From Mycobacterium sherrisii (GTDB lineage Bacteria > Actinomycetota > Actinomycetes > Mycobacteriales > Mycobacteriaceae), in the NCBI RefSeq assembly GCF_002102355.1, contig NZ_LQPT01000119.1, positions 29,719-93,718 on the forward strand: a stretch of DNA of 64,000 nucleotides. Reading direction: 5' to 3'. Positions 21,124 through 32,348 of the stretch are shown one piece after another. A program made the position numbers and the translations under genes. Position 1 is the first letter of the stretch, and each line of letters begins with the position of its first letter. The notes under the pieces are model-generated. The model saw nothing but the letters and a program-made list of their open reading frames with translations. It did not search any database and was not told where the DNA came from.

Positions 21124-21382
21124 CAATCCGGCCAGCGCTCAACCGAATTGCCCTCGACACGAGGCCACGCGGCCCGCCCGCGATGGCACCGATGGAGGCT
21201 CCATGCTGATAGACAGAAACTCTCAGCGGCTGACCTGGGTACAACGCGGCAGAAGGGGACGAAAGTGTATGTAGTGTGAGAAAATGCGACATACGCAACT
21301 CCTCGAATCGTATGGCGTTGGCCACATTCCGGGAGTTATCGTTAGCCCGCTTACTCCAGAACCGTCGGCTGAGAGAGACTCA

Positions 21383-21874
21383 ATGGACTTCGCTGGTTTG
21401 TCCGACGAACGGGATACACGTTCGGTTGCGACTGCAACGCACATGCCGAGTGGTACCCGGGACCGGCGCGGTTTTCCGCCGCCGAGCGCCGTGGTCCGTC
21501 CCCCCTTGGGGCACGTTCGCCCGACGAGTCCCCCGCCCGCACGGCTGACCGCGAACCGGCCCTCCACTGCATTGGATCGCCCGGCCGCCGCGGACACCGC
21601 GGATCAACGCCAGGCCGACTACTTTCTGCGGCTGCTCATCCAGAACCGCCGACTGATCGAACAGCGGATCGAGGGTTATTACAAGGCAATCGCGCTGGCC
21701 GAAGCCAAGAATGACGAGGAGACGGCATCCGTCTTCCGGCACACGGCACGCATTGAAGAAGAGGAACGCGAAACCCTCGATGCATTGATCGAGAACCTGC
21801 ACCGCCGGTTCCCCATCCGGATGGCACCGGATGTCCCGGCCGCCCCGCGGGGACCGCGGGTGCTCGCCCGGTAG
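21383..21874 (+). CDS. Hypothetical protein with helical C-terminus
   Basis: I do not recognise this protein. The preferred start (ATG 21383, with AGAGAG 7-12 bases upstream) gives 163 aa; the frame is open to an ATG at 21284, but those extra 33 codons have low GC3 and no ribosome-binding site. The first about 85 residues are Pro/Arg-rich and probably disordered. The last about 75 residues form a charged helical segment (YFLRLLIQNRRLIEQRIEGY and ARIEEEERETLDALIENL), probably coiled coil or helical bundle. There is no signal peptide. It is followed by a GC-rich hairpin and then gap. Confidence 0.6.
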   Translation: MDFAGLSDERDTRSVATATHMPSGTRDRRGFPPPSAVVRPPLGHVRPTSPPPARLTANRPSTALDRPAAADTADQRQADYFLRLLIQNRRLIEQRIEGYYKAIALAEAKNDEETASVFRHTARIEEEERETLDALIENLHRRFPIRMAPDVPAAPRGPRVLAR

Positions 21875-21894
21875 GGCCGCGCTACCCCCGTCGC

Positions 21895-21920
21895 CACCCC
21901 GCCCGGACCCGGGCGGGGTG
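21895..21920 (+). terminator. GC-rich hairpin terminator without T-run
   Basis: A perfect 12-bp inverted repeat, CACCCCGCCCGG and CCGGGCGGGGTG around AC, begins 20 bp after the stop of the preceding gene. Hairpins lacking a T-run are common at mycobacterial 3' ends. It would insulate the glycolytic operon from upstream transcription. Confidence 0.6.
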
Positions 21921-22045
21921 CCCGCACGATTGCCGCGTCGCCGTTGGCACGCAGCCAGAGCCGCGCAGTGTACGGACGCGTCGAACCTCGCAGGTCCGGG
22001 ACTTCTACCAGCCCCACGGCCGTTGTCAGCGCTGATCTAGGCTGA

Positions 22046-23113
<1,068 letters not shown>

Positions 23114-23115
23114 CC

Positions 23116-24354
23116 GTGGGCATTCCGAACCTCGAAGACCTTCTGTCCGAAGGCGTTTCGGGTCGCCCGGTATTGGTGCGGTCCGACCTCAACGTGCCAC
23201 TCGACGAGTCGGGAGCAATCACCGACCCGGGCCGCATCACCGCATCGGTTCCGACGCTGCGCGCACTGTTGGACGGGGGCGCCAAGGTGGTGGTGACCGC
23301 GCATCTGGGCCGCCCCAAAAACGGGCCCGACCCGAAGTTGTCGCTGGCGCCCGTCGCCGCGGCGCTGAGCGAGCAGTTGGGCCGGCACGTGCAGCTGGCC
23401 GGTGATGTCGTGGGTACCGACGCCCTGGCCCGCTCGGAAGGGCTGACCGAGGGCGACATCCTGCTGTTGGAAAACATTCGCTTCGACTCCCGCGAAACCA
23501 GCAAGGACGACGGCGAGCGGCTGGCGCTGGCCCGGCAGCTGGCCGAATTAGTCTCGCCCGGAGGGGCTTTCGTCTCGGACGGCTTCGGGGTGGTGCACCG
23601 CAAGCAGGCGTCGGTCTACGACGTCGCCACGCTGCTGCCGCACTACGCGGGCACACTGGTGGCCGAGGAGATCCGGGTGCTCGAGCAGTTGACCAGCTCG
23701 ACCGCCCGGCCCTACGCGGTGGTACTCGGCGGGTCGAAGGTGTCCGACAAGCTCGGCGTCATCGAGTCGCTGGCCACCAAGGCCGACAGCATCGTGATCG
23801 GCGGCGGAATGTGCTTTACTTTCCTTGCTGCTCAAGGGTTTTCAGTAGGAAAGTCGCTGCTCGAAGAAGAGATGGTGGACACCTGTCGGCGGCTGCTGGA
23901 CACCTACGTCGACGTGCTGCGATTGCCGATGGACATCGTGGTGGGGGAGAAGTTCGCGGCCGATTCCCAGCCGCAGACCGTGACCGCCGACGCCATCCCG
24001 GACGACATGATGGGCCTGGACATCGGGCCGGAGTCGGTGAAACGCTTCGCCGCGTTGCTGTCCAACGCCCAAACAGTGTTCTGGAACGGGCCGATGGGCG
24101 TGTTCGAATTCCCCGCATTCGCCGCGGGCACCAGGGGGGTCGCCGAGGCGATCGTCGCGGCGACCGGCAAGGGAGCGTTCTCGGTGGTCGGCGGCGGCGA
24201 CTCGGCGGCCGCCGTGCGTGCCCTGGGCATCCCCGAGGACGATTTCTCGCACATCTCCACCGGCGGTGGTGCATCGCTGGAATACCTTGAGGGCAAGACG
24301 CTGCCGGGCATCGAGGTGCTGGGTAGCCCGCAGCGCAGTGAAGGGGATTCATGA
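23116..24354 (+). CDS. pgk: Phosphoglycerate kinase
   Basis: Transfers phosphate from 1,3-bisphosphoglycerate to ADP in glycolysis. The product is 412 aa. The signature [12 protein letters not shown] lies near residue 22, with [10 protein letters not shown] next and the C-domain nucleotide motif [13 protein letters not shown]. The GTG at 23116 was chosen, two bases after the gap stop, because the conserved N-terminus IPNLEDLL follows; the frame upstream lies within gap. The stop overlaps tpiA (ATGA). Confidence 0.97.
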   Translation: MGIPNLEDLLSEGVSGRPVLVRSDLNVPLDESGAITDPGRITASVPTLRALLDGGAKVVVTAHLGRPKNGPDPKLSLAPVAAALSEQLGRHVQLAGDVVGTDALARSEGLTEGDILLLENIRFDSRETSKDDGERLALARQLAELVSPGGAFVSDGFGVVHRKQASVYDVATLLPHYAGTLVAEEIRVLEQLTSSTARPYAVVLGGSKVSDKLGVIESLATKADSIVIGGGMCFTFLAAQGFSVGKSLLEEEMVDTCRRLLDTYVDVLRLPMDIVVGEKFAADSQPQTVTADAIPDDMMGLDIGPESVKRFAALLSNAQTVFWNGPMGVFEFPAFAAGTRGVAEAIVAATGKGAFSVVGGGDSAAAVRALGIPEDDFSHISTGGGASLEYLEGKTLPGIEVLGSPQRSEGDS

Positions 24355-25136
24355 GCCGCAAGCCGTTGATCGCCGGCAACTGGAAAATGAACCTCAACCA
24401 CTTCGAGGCCATCGCGCTGGTGCAGAAGATCGCATTCGCGCTGCCGGACAAGTACTACGACAAGGTCGACGTCACGGTGCTGCCGCCGTTCACCGACCTG
24501 CGCAGCGTACAAACGCTGGTCGACGGCGACAAACTGCGGCTGACCTACGGCGCCCAGGACCTGTCGCCGCACGAATCGGGCGCTTACACCGGCGACATCA
24601 GCGGCACCTTCCTGGCCAAGCTGGGCTGCAGCTTCGTCGTCGTCGGGCACTCGGAGCGGCGTACCTACCACCACGAGGACGACGCCCTGGTGGCCGCCAA
24701 GGCCGCCGCCGCGCTGCGCAACGAGCTGACGCCGATCGTGTGCGTGGGTGAGCACCTCGACATTCGCGAGGCCGGCCAGCACGTCAGTCACTGCGAGCGG
24801 CAGGTGCGCGAGTCGCTGGCCGGGCTGTCCGCCGAGCAGATCGCCAACACCGTCATCGCCTACGAGCCGGTGTGGGCCATCGGGACCGGACGGGTGGCCA
24901 GCGCCGCCGACGCCCAGGAGGTGTGCAAGGCCATCCGCGACCAGCTGGCCGAGCTGGCGTCGCGCCAGATCGCCGATACCGTGCGGGTGCTCTACGGCGG
25001 TTCGGTGAACGCCAAGAACGTCGGTGAGATCGTCGCTCAGGAGGATGTCGACGGCGGTTTGGTCGGCGGGGCGTCGCTGGACGGCGAGCAATTCGCGACC
25101 CTGGCGGCCATCGCCGCGGGCGGACCACTGCCCTAG
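24351..25136 (+). CDS. tpiA: Triosephosphate isomerase
   Basis: Interconverts DHAP and glyceraldehyde-3-phosphate. The product is 261 aa. Catalytic residues are visible: Lys in GNWKMN (residue about 12), His in GHSERR (about 101) and Glu in [11 protein letters not shown] (about 172), plus the phosphate loop LYGGSVN. The ATG overlaps the pgk stop. A hairpin immediately behind its stop probably ends the gap-pgk-tpiA transcript. Confidence 0.98.
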   Translation: MSRKPLIAGNWKMNLNHFEAIALVQKIAFALPDKYYDKVDVTVLPPFTDLRSVQTLVDGDKLRLTYGAQDLSPHESGAYTGDISGTFLAKLGCSFVVVGHSERRTYHHEDDALVAAKAAAALRNELTPIVCVGEHLDIREAGQHVSHCERQVRESLAGLSAEQIANTVIAYEPVWAIGTGRVASAADAQEVCKAIRDQLAELASRQIADTVRVLYGGSVNAKNVGEIVAQEDVDGGLVGGASLDGEQFATLAAIAAGGPLP

Positions 25137-25140
25137 CCGG

Positions 25141-25168
25141 CCCTAGCCGGCGCGAGCGTCGGTTAGGG
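25141..25168 (+). terminator. Hairpin terminator behind tpiA
   Basis: CCCTAGCCG (25141-25149) pairs with CGGTTAGGG (25160-25168), nine pairs including one G-U, with a 10-base loop. The left arm is part of a directly repeated CCCTAGCCGG (25131-25140 and 25141-25150), the first copy containing the tpiA stop. No T-run follows. Confidence 0.5.
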
Positions 25169-25199
25169 CGCCAGCAACCGCATTAGGTAGGGTGGGCGC

Positions 25200-25433
25200 A
25201 TGCAATTGGCCCTGCAAATCACCCTGGTGGTCACCAGCATCCTGGTGGTCCTGCTGGTGCTGCTGCACCGCGCCAAGGGCGGTGGCCTGTCCACCCTGTT
25301 CGGCGGTGGCGTGCAGTCGAGCCTGTCGGGGTCCACGGTGGTGGAGAAAAACCTGGACCGGCTGACCGTGTTCATCACGGGAATCTGGCTGGTGTGCATC
25401 ATCGGCATCGCCCTGATGATCAAGTACCGCTGA
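25200..25433 (+). CDS. secG: Preprotein translocase subunit SecG
   Basis: Accessory subunit of the SecYEG channel, 77 aa. Two membrane helices (about residues 3-22 and 54-74) flank the conserved loop HRAKGGGLSTLFGGGVQSSL. Location directly after tpiA is usual in actinobacteria. A hairpin behind its stop overlaps the end of the converging oxidoreductase gene. Confidence 0.95.
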   Translation: MQLALQITLVVTSILVVLLVLLHRAKGGGLSTLFGGGVQSSLSGSTVVEKNLDRLTVFITGIWLVCIIGIALMIKYR

Positions 25434-25449
25434 TCGCTCGGCTACCCCG

Positions 25450-25464
25450 CGCGTTCACAACGCG
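25450..25464. terminator. Short bidirectional hairpin between secG and LLM oxidoreductase
   Basis: CGCGTT-CAC-AACGCG is a perfect 6-bp inverted repeat 17 bp after the secG stop. It includes the stop codon of the converging minus-strand gene. It could terminate transcription from both sides; without a T-run this is tentative. Confidence 0.4.
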
Positions 25465-26405
25465 GCGGTGAGCCTCCACAGCGCTTCGCGGTCTACCGAG
25501 ACGGAGCGGTCCAGGGGGCTGACGATAATGTCGGTGGCTCCAGCGTCGCGGTAGCGGCGCAACTGCCGTGCCACGGACTCCTCGGGACCGATCGCGGCAA
25601 GGTCGACGACACTGGCGAGGCCTTCTCGGGCAATCACGTTGCGATACGACGGGATAGCCTCGTAGAAGCTCAGCTGCTGGGCCGCGGCGGCGCGAGCGTC
25701 CTCGACATCGTCGGACAACAGCACGGGTACCGCGGCGATGACGCGCGGTGCCGGGCGGCCCGCCCGGGTGGCCGCCTTGCTGATTTCGGGCACGATGAAT
25801 TCTTCGATCGTGCGGGGCCCGGCCAGATAGGGCAGCGTGCCGTCGGCCAGTTCACCGGTGACCCGCAGCGCCTTGGGACCCATCGCAGCCACATAGACAG
25901 GGATCGGGGTGCCGCCCGGCACCTGCACCGGCCAACTGGGACTGGCGCTGAGTTCGCTGCCGTGAAAGTCGACGCCGCCGGTATCGAACACCGACGCGAG
26001 GATCGTCAGGTGCTCGCGCAACCGGGTGATGGTGTTGGGCCAGTCGGTGCCGAACGCCGGGCGTTCCATCAGGCGGGCGCCCAGTCCCAGCCCCAAGCTG
26101 AAGTTGCCGTGCGCGGCGGCCTGCGCGGTTTGCGCCAACGACGCGACGATCAGCGGGTGGCGGGGGTTGATCGGCACAACCGAGGTGCCCACGCCCAGCC
26201 CGGGCACGGCGGCTCCGACGAGCGCGGCGAGCGCGATGGCGTCGTAATTCTGCTGCTGGGGCAGCCACACCTGGGTGACCCCGAGTTGGTGGGCCCGTTT
26301 GGCTTGGGCAATCACGTCATCGACCAGGTTGTCGGCATCGGGGCGGGCCATGAGAATGATTCCGGCGGACACGTCGGCAACCAACGCGCTTGATCGGCCC
26401 GTCAT
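25455..26405 (-). CDS. LLM-class F420-dependent oxidoreductase
   Basis: Luciferase-like (LLM) flavin/F420 oxidoreductase of 316 aa. Typical stretches are the N-terminal [49 protein letters not shown], and [18 protein letters not shown], which forms the cofactor-binding loop in the mycobacterial F420 subgroup. The substrate is unknown. It converges with secG and diverges from ppc over 84 bp. F420 rather than FMN use is inferred from the subgroup pattern. Confidence 0.87.
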   Translation of the reverse strand: MTGRSSALVADVSAGIILMARPDADNLVDDVIAQAKRAHQLGVTQVWLPQQQNYDAIALAALVGAAVPGLGVGTSVVPINPRHPLIVASLAQTAQAAAHGNFSLGLGLGARLMERPAFGTDWPNTITRLREHLTILASVFDTGGVDFHGSELSASPSWPVQVPGGTPIPVYVAAMGPKALRVTGELADGTLPYLAGPRTIEEFIVPEISKAATRAGRPAPRVIAAVPVLLSDDVEDARAAAAQQLSFYEAIPSYRNVIAREGLASVVDLAAIGPEESVARQLRRYRDAGATDIIVSPLDRSVSVDREALWRLTAAL

Positions 26406-26489
26406 TCCCGCCGAAACGCGCCACGGCGATTGGCCGCCGCGGGCGCTCCCGACGGGCGGGTGCGGACATTCGCATCGATACTGGGTGCT

Positions 26490-29297
26490 ATGGCTGAGGC
26501 ATCCGAGGGCACCCTGGAACCGATCGGCGGCGTGCAGCGCACCCTAGTGGGTCGCGAGGCCACCGAACCGATGCGTGCCGACATCCGGATGCTCGGCAGC
26601 ATTCTCGGCGACACCGTGCGCGAGCAGAACGGTGACGCCGTCTTCGATCTCGTCGAACGTGCGCGGGTGGAATCATTCCGGGTGCGTCGCTCCGAGATCG
26701 ATCGCGCCGAGATCTCGCACATGTTCGACGGCATCGACATCCGGATGGCCATCCCGACCATCCGGGCGTTCAGCCACTTCGCGCTGCTGGCCAACGTCGC
26801 CGAAGACATCCACCGGGCACGGCGACGCAAGATCCACATCGACGCCGGCGAACCGCCGCAAGACAGCAGCCTGGCCGCCACCTACGCGAAACTGGACTCC
26901 GCGCAACTGGATTCGGCCACCGTGGCCGAGGCGCTGCACGGCGCGCTGGTTTCTCCGGTGATCACCGCCCACCCGACCGAGATTCGCCGCCGCACCGTGT
27001 TCGTCGCCCAGCACCGCATCACCGAGCTGATGCGGCTACACGCGCAGGGACACCGGGAGACCGCCGACGGCCGCAGCATCGAACGCGAGCTGCGCCGGCA
27101 GGTACTCACCCTGTGGCAGACCGCGCTGAACCGGGTGTCGCGGCTGCAGATCACCGACGAGATCGACGTCGGACTGCGGTATTACCCGGCCGCGTTGTTC
27201 GAGGTTATTCCGCAGGTCAACGCCGGGGTGCGGGACGCGCTGCGCGCCCGCTGGCCCGACGCCGACCTGCTGGCCGAACCCATCCTGCAACCGGGTTCGT
27301 GGATCGGCGGCGACCGCGACGGGAACCCCAACGTGACGGCCGCAGTGGTACGACGAGCCACCGGGAGCGCCGCCTACACCGCGTTGGCGCATCACCTGTC
27401 CGAACTCACCGAACTCGAGCAGGAGCTGTCAATGTCGGCGCGACTGGTCGCCGTCAGCCCCGAGCTGACCGCGCTGGAGCGAAGCTGCCCCGAACAAGCC
27501 CGGGCCGACGAACCGTACCGGCGGGCCGTGCGGGTAATCCGCGCCCGGCTCAGTGCGACGGCCACCGACATCCTCGATGCGCCACCGCAATACCTGCTCG
27601 ACCTCGGCCTGGACGCCTACCGTACGCCCGCCGAACTGCGGGCCGACCTTGACGTCATCGACCGCTCGTTGCGCAGCCACGGCAGCGCGCTGCTCGCCGA
27701 CGACCGGCTGCGCATATTGCGAGAAAGCGTGCACGTCTTCGGGTTTCACCTCAGCGGCCTGGACATGCGGCAAAACTCCGACGTACACGAGGAAGTGGTT
27801 GCCGAACTGCTGGCCTGGGCCGGGGTGCACGACGACTACCGCTGCCTGCCCGAAGACGAGCGGGTGCGGCTGCTGGTCGGCGAATTGAGCACCCGGCGCC
27901 CCCTGCTGTCCGACCGCGCCCAGCTGTCCGAACTGGCCCACCGGGAGTTGAGCGTGGTGGAGGCCGCCGCTGACGCCGTCAAGCGATACGGCCCGGCCGC
28001 GGTGCCCAACTACGTCATCTCGATGTGCCAATCGGTCTCCGACGTGCTGGAGGCCGCGATCCTGCTGAAGGAAACGGGACTGTTGGACGTCTCCGGACCC
28101 CAACCCTACTGTCCCGTCGGCATTTCTCCGTTGTTCGAGACGATCGACGATCTGCACAACGGCGCGACGATCCTGCAGGCGATGCTGGAGCAGCCGCTGT
28201 ACCGCGCGGTCGTGGCGGCCCGCGGCGACAGCCAGGAAGTCATGCTCGGTTATTCCGACTCCAACAAGGACGGCGGATATCTGACCGCTAACTGGGCGGT
28301 GTACCGTGCCGAGCTGGCGCTGGTCGACGTGGCCCGCAAGAATCGAATCCGGTTGCGGCTCTTTCACGGCCGCGGCGGCACCGTCGGTCGCGGGGGCGGC
28401 CCGAGCTACCAAGCCATCCTCGCGCAGCCGCCGGGAGCGGTGAACGGGGCGCTGCGGCTCACCGAGCAGGGCGAGGTGATCGCGGCCAAGTACGCCGAAC
28501 CGCAGCTGGCGCAACGGAATCTGGAGAGTCTGGTGGCGGCGACGCTGGAGTCGACGCTGCTGGACGTGGAGGGACTCGGTGACGATCCCGAGCCCGCCTA
28601 CGCCGTGCTCGACGAGATCGCCGCGCTGGCCCGCCAGGCCTACTCCGAATTGGTGCATGACACACCGGGTTTCGTCGACTACTTCAAGGCCTCCACGCCG
28701 GTCAGCGAGATCGGGTCGCTCAACATCGGCAGCCGTCCGACCTCGCGCAAGCCGACGGAGTCGATTGCGGATCTGCGTGCCATCCCGTGGGTGCTGGCGT
28801 GGAGTCAGTCGCGCGTCATGCTGCCCGGCTGGTACGGCACCGGGTCGGCATTCCAGCGGTGGATCGGGGCGGGACCCGAAAGCGAGGACGTGCGCGTCGA
28901 AATCCTGCATGACCTCTATCAGCGCTGGCCGTTCTTCCGCAGCGTGCTGTCCAACATGGCCCAGGTGCTGGCCAAGAGCGACCTGGGGCTGGCGGCGCGC
29001 TACGCGGAGCTGGTCGACGACGAAGCGTTGCGGCGCAAAGTGTTCGACAAGATCGCCGACGAGCATCAGCGCACGATCGCGATGCACAAGCTGATCACCG
29101 GTCACGATGACCTGCTGGCCGACAACCCGGCGCTGGCGATCTCGGTGTTCAACCGCTTCCCGTACCTGGAGCCGTTGAATCACCTGCAGGTGGAGCTGTT
29201 GCGGCGGTACCGCTCGGGTGACGACGACGAGATGGTGAAACGCGGAATCCTATTGACGATGAACGGTTTGGCCAGCGCGTTACGCAACAGCGGATGA
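26490..29297 (+). CDS. ppc: Phosphoenolpyruvate carboxylase
   Basis: Anaplerotic enzyme that makes oxaloacetate from PEP and bicarbonate. The product is 935 aa. Active-site blocks are all present: [13 protein letters not shown] (His, about residue 158), [29 protein letters not shown] and [20 protein letters not shown]. The ATG at 26490 matches the family N-terminus; the open frame upstream adds 20 unlikely residues. As I recall, M. tuberculosis lacks ppc while M. avium- and M. smegmatis-type genomes carry it here, so it helps separate this genome from the tuberculosis complex. Confidence 0.97.
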   Translation: MAEASEGTLEPIGGVQRTLVGREATEPMRADIRMLGSILGDTVREQNGDAVFDLVERARVESFRVRRSEIDRAEISHMFDGIDIRMAIPTIRAFSHFALLANVAEDIHRARRRKIHIDAGEPPQDSSLAATYAKLDSAQLDSATVAEALHGALVSPVITAHPTEIRRRTVFVAQHRITELMRLHAQGHRETADGRSIERELRRQVLTLWQTALNRVSRLQITDEIDVGLRYYPAALFEVIPQVNAGVRDALRARWPDADLLAEPILQPGSWIGGDRDGNPNVTAAVVRRATGSAAYTALAHHLSELTELEQELSMSARLVAVSPELTALERSCPEQARADEPYRRAVRVIRARLSATATDILDAPPQYLLDLGLDAYRTPAELRADLDVIDRSLRSHGSALLADDRLRILRESVHVFGFHLSGLDMRQNSDVHEEVVAELLAWAGVHDDYRCLPEDERVRLLVGELSTRRPLLSDRAQLSELAHRELSVVEAAADAVKRYGPAAVPNYVISMCQSVSDVLEAAILLKETGLLDVSGPQPYCPVGISPLFETIDDLHNGATILQAMLEQPLYRAVVAARGDSQEVMLGYSDSNKDGGYLTANWAVYRAELALVDVARKNRIRLRLFHGRGGTVGRGGGPSYQAILAQPPGAVNGALRLTEQGEVIAAKYAEPQLAQRNLESLVAATLESTLLDVEGLGDDPEPAYAVLDEIAALARQAYSELVHDTPGFVDYFKASTPVSEIGSLNIGSRPTSRKPTESIADLRAIPWVLAWSQSRVMLPGWYGTGSAFQRWIGAGPESEDVRVEILHDLYQRWPFFRSVLSNMAQVLAKSDLGLAARYAELVDDEALRRKVFDKIADEHQRTIAMHKLITGHDDLLADNPALAISVFNRFPYLEPLNHLQVELLRRYRSGDDDEMVKRGILLTMNGLASALRNSG

Positions 29298-29334
29298 CGG
29301 GCATAGGGCAGGGAGGTGCCCCAGCGGAGGTAGC

Positions 29335-30147
29335 ATGCCCGATCCGATGTCATCCGGAAAGACCCCGGCTGGATTCCCGGCGCGGGTGGCCCAGCACCCG
29401 GTCTTCGAACGACTGGCCCGCGCCGGGTTCGTGGTGAGCGGCCTGCTGCATCTGGTCGTCGGCTACCTCGCCGCCCGGCTCGCATTCGGGGAGCGCGCCA
29501 CCGCGGATCAAACCGGGGCGCTGGCCGCCTTGGCGGGCAAACCGGGCGGGCCGGTCGCGCTGTGGTTCGCCGCCGCCGCGCTGCTGCTGCTGGGCTTGTG
29601 GCGGCTGGTCGAGACCGTTCTCGGCCGCTCCAGCGACCACTCGTCGCGAGCGCTGGACCGGGCAAAGGCGTTTGCGCTCGCGGTGGTCTACATTGCGCTC
29701 GCGTACTCCGCGCTCGGGTTCGCCCGGGGCGCAGGCCGGTCGGCCGACCAACAGAATTCGACCATCAGCGCGCGCCTGATGCAGAGCACCCCCGGCACCG
29801 TCGCGTTGGTGCTGTGCGGGCTGCTCGTGGTCGCGGTGGGTGGCTATCACGTCTACAAGGGTGCTAGCCGCAACTTCGTGGACGATCTGAATGGCAACTC
29901 GGGCAGTCTGATTCGGCGGCTGGGTGTCGTCGGTTATATCGGCAAAGGGCTGGTGATCGCGGCTGCGGGTGCCCTGGTCGTGGTGGCTGCCGTGCACGCG
30001 GAACCGCAACGGGCGACCGGGCTGGACGGGGCCCTCAAAACGCTGGGCGCCCAGCCGTACGGACGGGTGCTGTTGCTCGCCGCCGCGCTGGGCATCATCA
30101 CCTACGGCTTGTACAGCTTCGCGATGGCCCGGCTGACCAAGATGTAG
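29335..30147 (+). CDS. DUF1206 membrane protein
   Basis: Integral membrane protein of 270 aa with about six transmembrane helices, arranged as three internal repeats of a two-helix unit of the DUF1206 family (for example ARAGFVVSGLLHLVVGYLA, DRAKAFALAVVYIALAYSAL and RRLGVVGYIGKGLVIAAAGA). No catalytic motif is apparent and the function is unknown. GGAGG at 29325-29329 supports the ATG at 29335; a second ATG follows at 29347. It converges with the coiled-coil gene. Confidence 0.87.
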   Translation: MPDPMSSGKTPAGFPARVAQHPVFERLARAGFVVSGLLHLVVGYLAARLAFGERATADQTGALAALAGKPGGPVALWFAAAALLLLGLWRLVETVLGRSSDHSSRALDRAKAFALAVVYIALAYSALGFARGAGRSADQQNSTISARLMQSTPGTVALVLCGLLVVAVGGYHVYKGASRNFVDDLNGNSGSLIRRLGVVGYIGKGLVIAAAGALVVVAAVHAEPQRATGLDGALKTLGAQPYGRVLLLAAALGIITYGLYSFAMARLTKM

Positions 30148-30158
30148 CGGCCCCGGCG

Positions 30159-30548
30159 CTAGCGGGACGGCCGGTTCCGCAGCCGGTCCACCACACCGCG
30201 TACCGCGTGCTCGGTCATCGACAGCGGCGACATGACGGTTTCGCCCACGCTCACGATGTAGTCGATGCGCCCGACGATGGCCTCCACCGGGTCGATCAGC
30301 GCGATGAGTCGCTTGGCCAGTTCGTCGAGGTTTTCCAGGGTTCCTTCCAGATGGTCCAGGCCGCCCTCGAGGCGTTCGACGGTGCCATTCAACCGGGTCA
30401 GCGAGCTGTTCAGCTCGTTCATCGTCCTGCCCAGCCCGTCGAGCACGTCTTCGACCTGCTCGACCGTCTTGTCGGCGTTCAACGCCGCCTGGGTGAGGGT
30501 CTTGATCCGGTTGCGCTCGGGGGAGCTGCGCACCGTCTTGTCTGCCAT
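30159..30548 (-). CDS. Coiled-coil protein (Rv1444c-type)
   Basis: A 129-aa protein dominated by a heptad-like helical region (about residues 25-90: VEQVEDVLDGLGRTMNELN, LTRLNGTVERLEGGLDHLEG), followed by a hydrophobic segment (LIALIDPVEAIVGRIDYIV) and a basic tail. Probably a membrane-associated or self-associating coiled coil. It lies in the same direction as the pentose phosphate operon, 81 bp after pgl. No enzyme motif is seen; function unknown. Confidence 0.82.
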   Translation of the reverse strand: MADKTVRSSPERNRIKTLTQAALNADKTVEQVEDVLDGLGRTMNELNSSLTRLNGTVERLEGGLDHLEGTLENLDELAKRLIALIDPVEAIVGRIDYIVSVGETVMSPLSMTEHAVRGVVDRLRNRPSR

Positions 30549-30629
30549 GCCGGTAATTATGACCGCGGCGGAACCAAGGAAAACCCGGAAACCCCGAATT
30601 GATGGAGCGCGGCCCCCGCCGCGGCAGCG

Positions 30630-31391
30630 CTAGTCCGGCTGTCCGGAGTGGCCGGGCAGCTTGGCGGCGGCCTCCTGGTCGAGCAGCCAGCGCGTGGTCT
30701 CCAGGCCGACGGCCCCGGCCGCCGGTACCTCCACCGGCTGGGCGCCGCCGATCGCCGCCGCAGCGGCTTCGCCCTTGGCCGCCCCGGAAACCAGCAACCA
30801 TACTTCGCGGGAACGACGAATTGCCGGGATCGTCAACGTGATTCGTTGCGGCGGGGGTTTGGGGGAGTCGTGCACGGAGACCACCATGCGGGTCGTCTCC
30901 AACACCGCCGGAGTGTCGGGGAACAGCGAGTTGATGTGGCCCTCGGGTCCCATGCCGAGCAGATGCACGTCGAAATTCGGCACCTGCTGGCCGGGTCCGG
31001 CGTTGGCGGCCAGCAGTTGCTCGTAGGCCAGCGCCGCGGCGGCCACATCGGCCCCGAATTCGCCGTCGCTGGCCGCCATCGGGTGCACGTTGCTCGACGG
31101 GATGTCGATGTGGTCGAGCAGCGCCTGCCGCGCCTGCTTCTCGTTGCGCTCGTCGTCGGCCAACGGCACGTAGCGCTCGTCGCCCCAGAACAGGTGCACC
31201 TTCGACCAATCGATCTGGTCGGCCTGGGCGCGCAGGTACTTCAACAGGCCGACGCCGTTGCCCCCGCCGGTCAACACGATCAGGGCGCGCCCCCGTGCCG
31301 CCACGGCGGCGCCAATGGTCTCGACGAGCCGCTGTCCGGCGGCCTGCACCAGGGCGTCGCCGTCGGGAAAGACTTCTACTACCGTGCTCAC
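30630..31391 (-). CDS. pgl: 6-phosphogluconolactonase
   Basis: Hydrolyses 6-phosphogluconolactone, the product of Zwf. The product is 253 aa (DevB in M. tuberculosis naming). Family marks are [48 protein letters not shown] and a C-terminal [14 protein letters not shown]. The GTG at 31391 was chosen since it heads the conserved [13 protein letters not shown] and overlaps the opcA stop (GTGA); a long extension upstream lies within opcA. Last enzyme gene of the tkt-tal-zwf-opcA-pgl operon. Confidence 0.95.
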   Translation of the reverse strand: MSTVVEVFPDGDALVQAAGQRLVETIGAAVAARGRALIVLTGGGNGVGLLKYLRAQADQIDWSKVHLFWGDERYVPLADDERNEKQARQALLDHIDIPSSNVHPMAASDGEFGADVAAAALAYEQLLAANAGPGQQVPNFDVHLLGMGPEGHINSLFPDTPAVLETTRMVVSVHDSPKPPPQRITLTIPAIRRSREVWLLVSGAAKGEAAAAAIGGAQPVEVPAAGAVGLETTRWLLDQEAAAKLPGHSGQPD

Positions 31392-32299
31392 GCGTATTGC
31401 ACCTTGTCGATTCCCTCCAGCGCGCTGAAGTAGACCTCGTCGGGGTCCAGGCGTCTCATGTCCTCGGCCAGGCATTCGCGGGTTTCCCTGCGCGCCAAGG
31501 GAACCAGAGCGTCCGGTCGACCGGTACGGCTCAACGTCGCCGTCGTGCCCTCCTGCGGCCGGCTCAGCGTGATGGTTTCGGTCTTGCGCACCAGTTCGAC
31601 CTTGAGCTCGCCGACTTCGCGGCGCACCGGCCCGTCGATACGGCTGGCCAACCAGCCGGCCAGCACGTCGAGCGAGGGTTCGGTGCGCAGCCCCGACACC
31701 ACGGCCGATTCGATCTCCTCGTGTGGTTTCTGGTCCACCGCGGAGGTCAGCAGCGCGCGCCAATAGGTGATCCGCGCCCAGGCCAGATCGGTGTCCCCGG
31801 CGGTGTAGCCGGGCAGGCGGCTCTTGATCGCCGCGAGCGGGTCGTCGGCGTTGGTCGCATCGGTGATGCGGCGAATCGCCAACTTGCCCAACGGATCGTG
31901 GGCCGGAACGGCGGGAGCCACATCCGGCCACCACACCACGACCGGGATGTCGGGAAGCAGGAACGGGATGACGACGCTGGCGGCGTGGCCGGACAGCGGG
32001 CCGGACAGTCGCAACACCACGACCTCACCGGCGCCGGCGTCGCCGCCGACGCGCACCTGGGCGTCCAGCCGTGCGTCGCGGCCGTCGGTGTCGCCCGCGG
32101 CCACGACCAACACCCGGCTCGGGTGTTCGTGGCTGGCGGCGTTGGCGGCCTCGATGGCTTCCTCGAGCAGAGTGTCGTTGTCCGACTTGATGATCAGCGT
32201 GCCGACACGCCCCATCATCACCACGCCGGCCTGCTCGCGAAGGCTGTCCAGCTTCTTGTTGACGGCGGTGGTGGTGGTGTCGAGCAGATCCACGATCAT
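31388..32299 (-). CDS. opcA: Glucose-6-phosphate dehydrogenase assembly protein OpcA
   Basis: A 303-aa protein that in cyanobacteria and corynebacteria is required for full activity of Zwf. The opening [20 protein letters not shown] and [20 protein letters not shown] with the C-terminal [16 protein letters not shown] are typical. It lies between zwf (49-bp gap) and pgl (GTGA overlap), exactly where an assembly factor for Zwf is expected. Confidence 0.95.
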   Translation of the reverse strand: MIVDLLDTTTTAVNKKLDSLREQAGVVMMGRVGTLIIKSDNDTLLEEAIEAANAASHEHPSRVLVVAAGDTDGRDARLDAQVRVGGDAGAGEVVVLRLSGPLSGHAASVVIPFLLPDIPVVVWWPDVAPAVPAHDPLGKLAIRRITDATNADDPLAAIKSRLPGYTAGDTDLAWARITYWRALLTSAVDQKPHEEIESAVVSGLRTEPSLDVLAGWLASRIDGPVRREVGELKVELVRKTETITLSRPQEGTTATLSRTGRPDALVPLARRETRECLAEDMRRLDPDEVYFSALEGIDKVQYA

Positions 32300-32348
32300 G
32301 ACTGCCGCCCCTTCACATCGCTACGCCCCGGATGCTTGTCGCCGCGAA

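Larger units (their letters stand above)
20787..21382 (+). other. Large intergenic region with two perfect palindromes
   Basis: About 600 bp without a convincing gene. It contains a palindrome CAGGCACG-AC-CGTGCCTG at 20900-20917 and GGCTGGCT-G-AGCCAGCC at 21107-21123. A weaker inverted pair, GTATGT/ACATAC (21267-21272 and 21289-21294), flanks an ATG at 21284. GC3 of the frames here is lower than in neighbours. The stretch separates the divergent acyltransferase and the hypothetical gene and probably holds their promoters. Confidence 0.5.

Noticed and set aside
26430-26489. Longer ppc start
   Set aside because: Adds 20 residues not expected for PEP carboxylase; ATG 26490 gives the usual length.
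27429-29183. Open frame of 584 codons opposite ppc
   Set aside because: Antisense to a gene with all active-site blocks intact; only GC-rich codon periodicity keeps it open.
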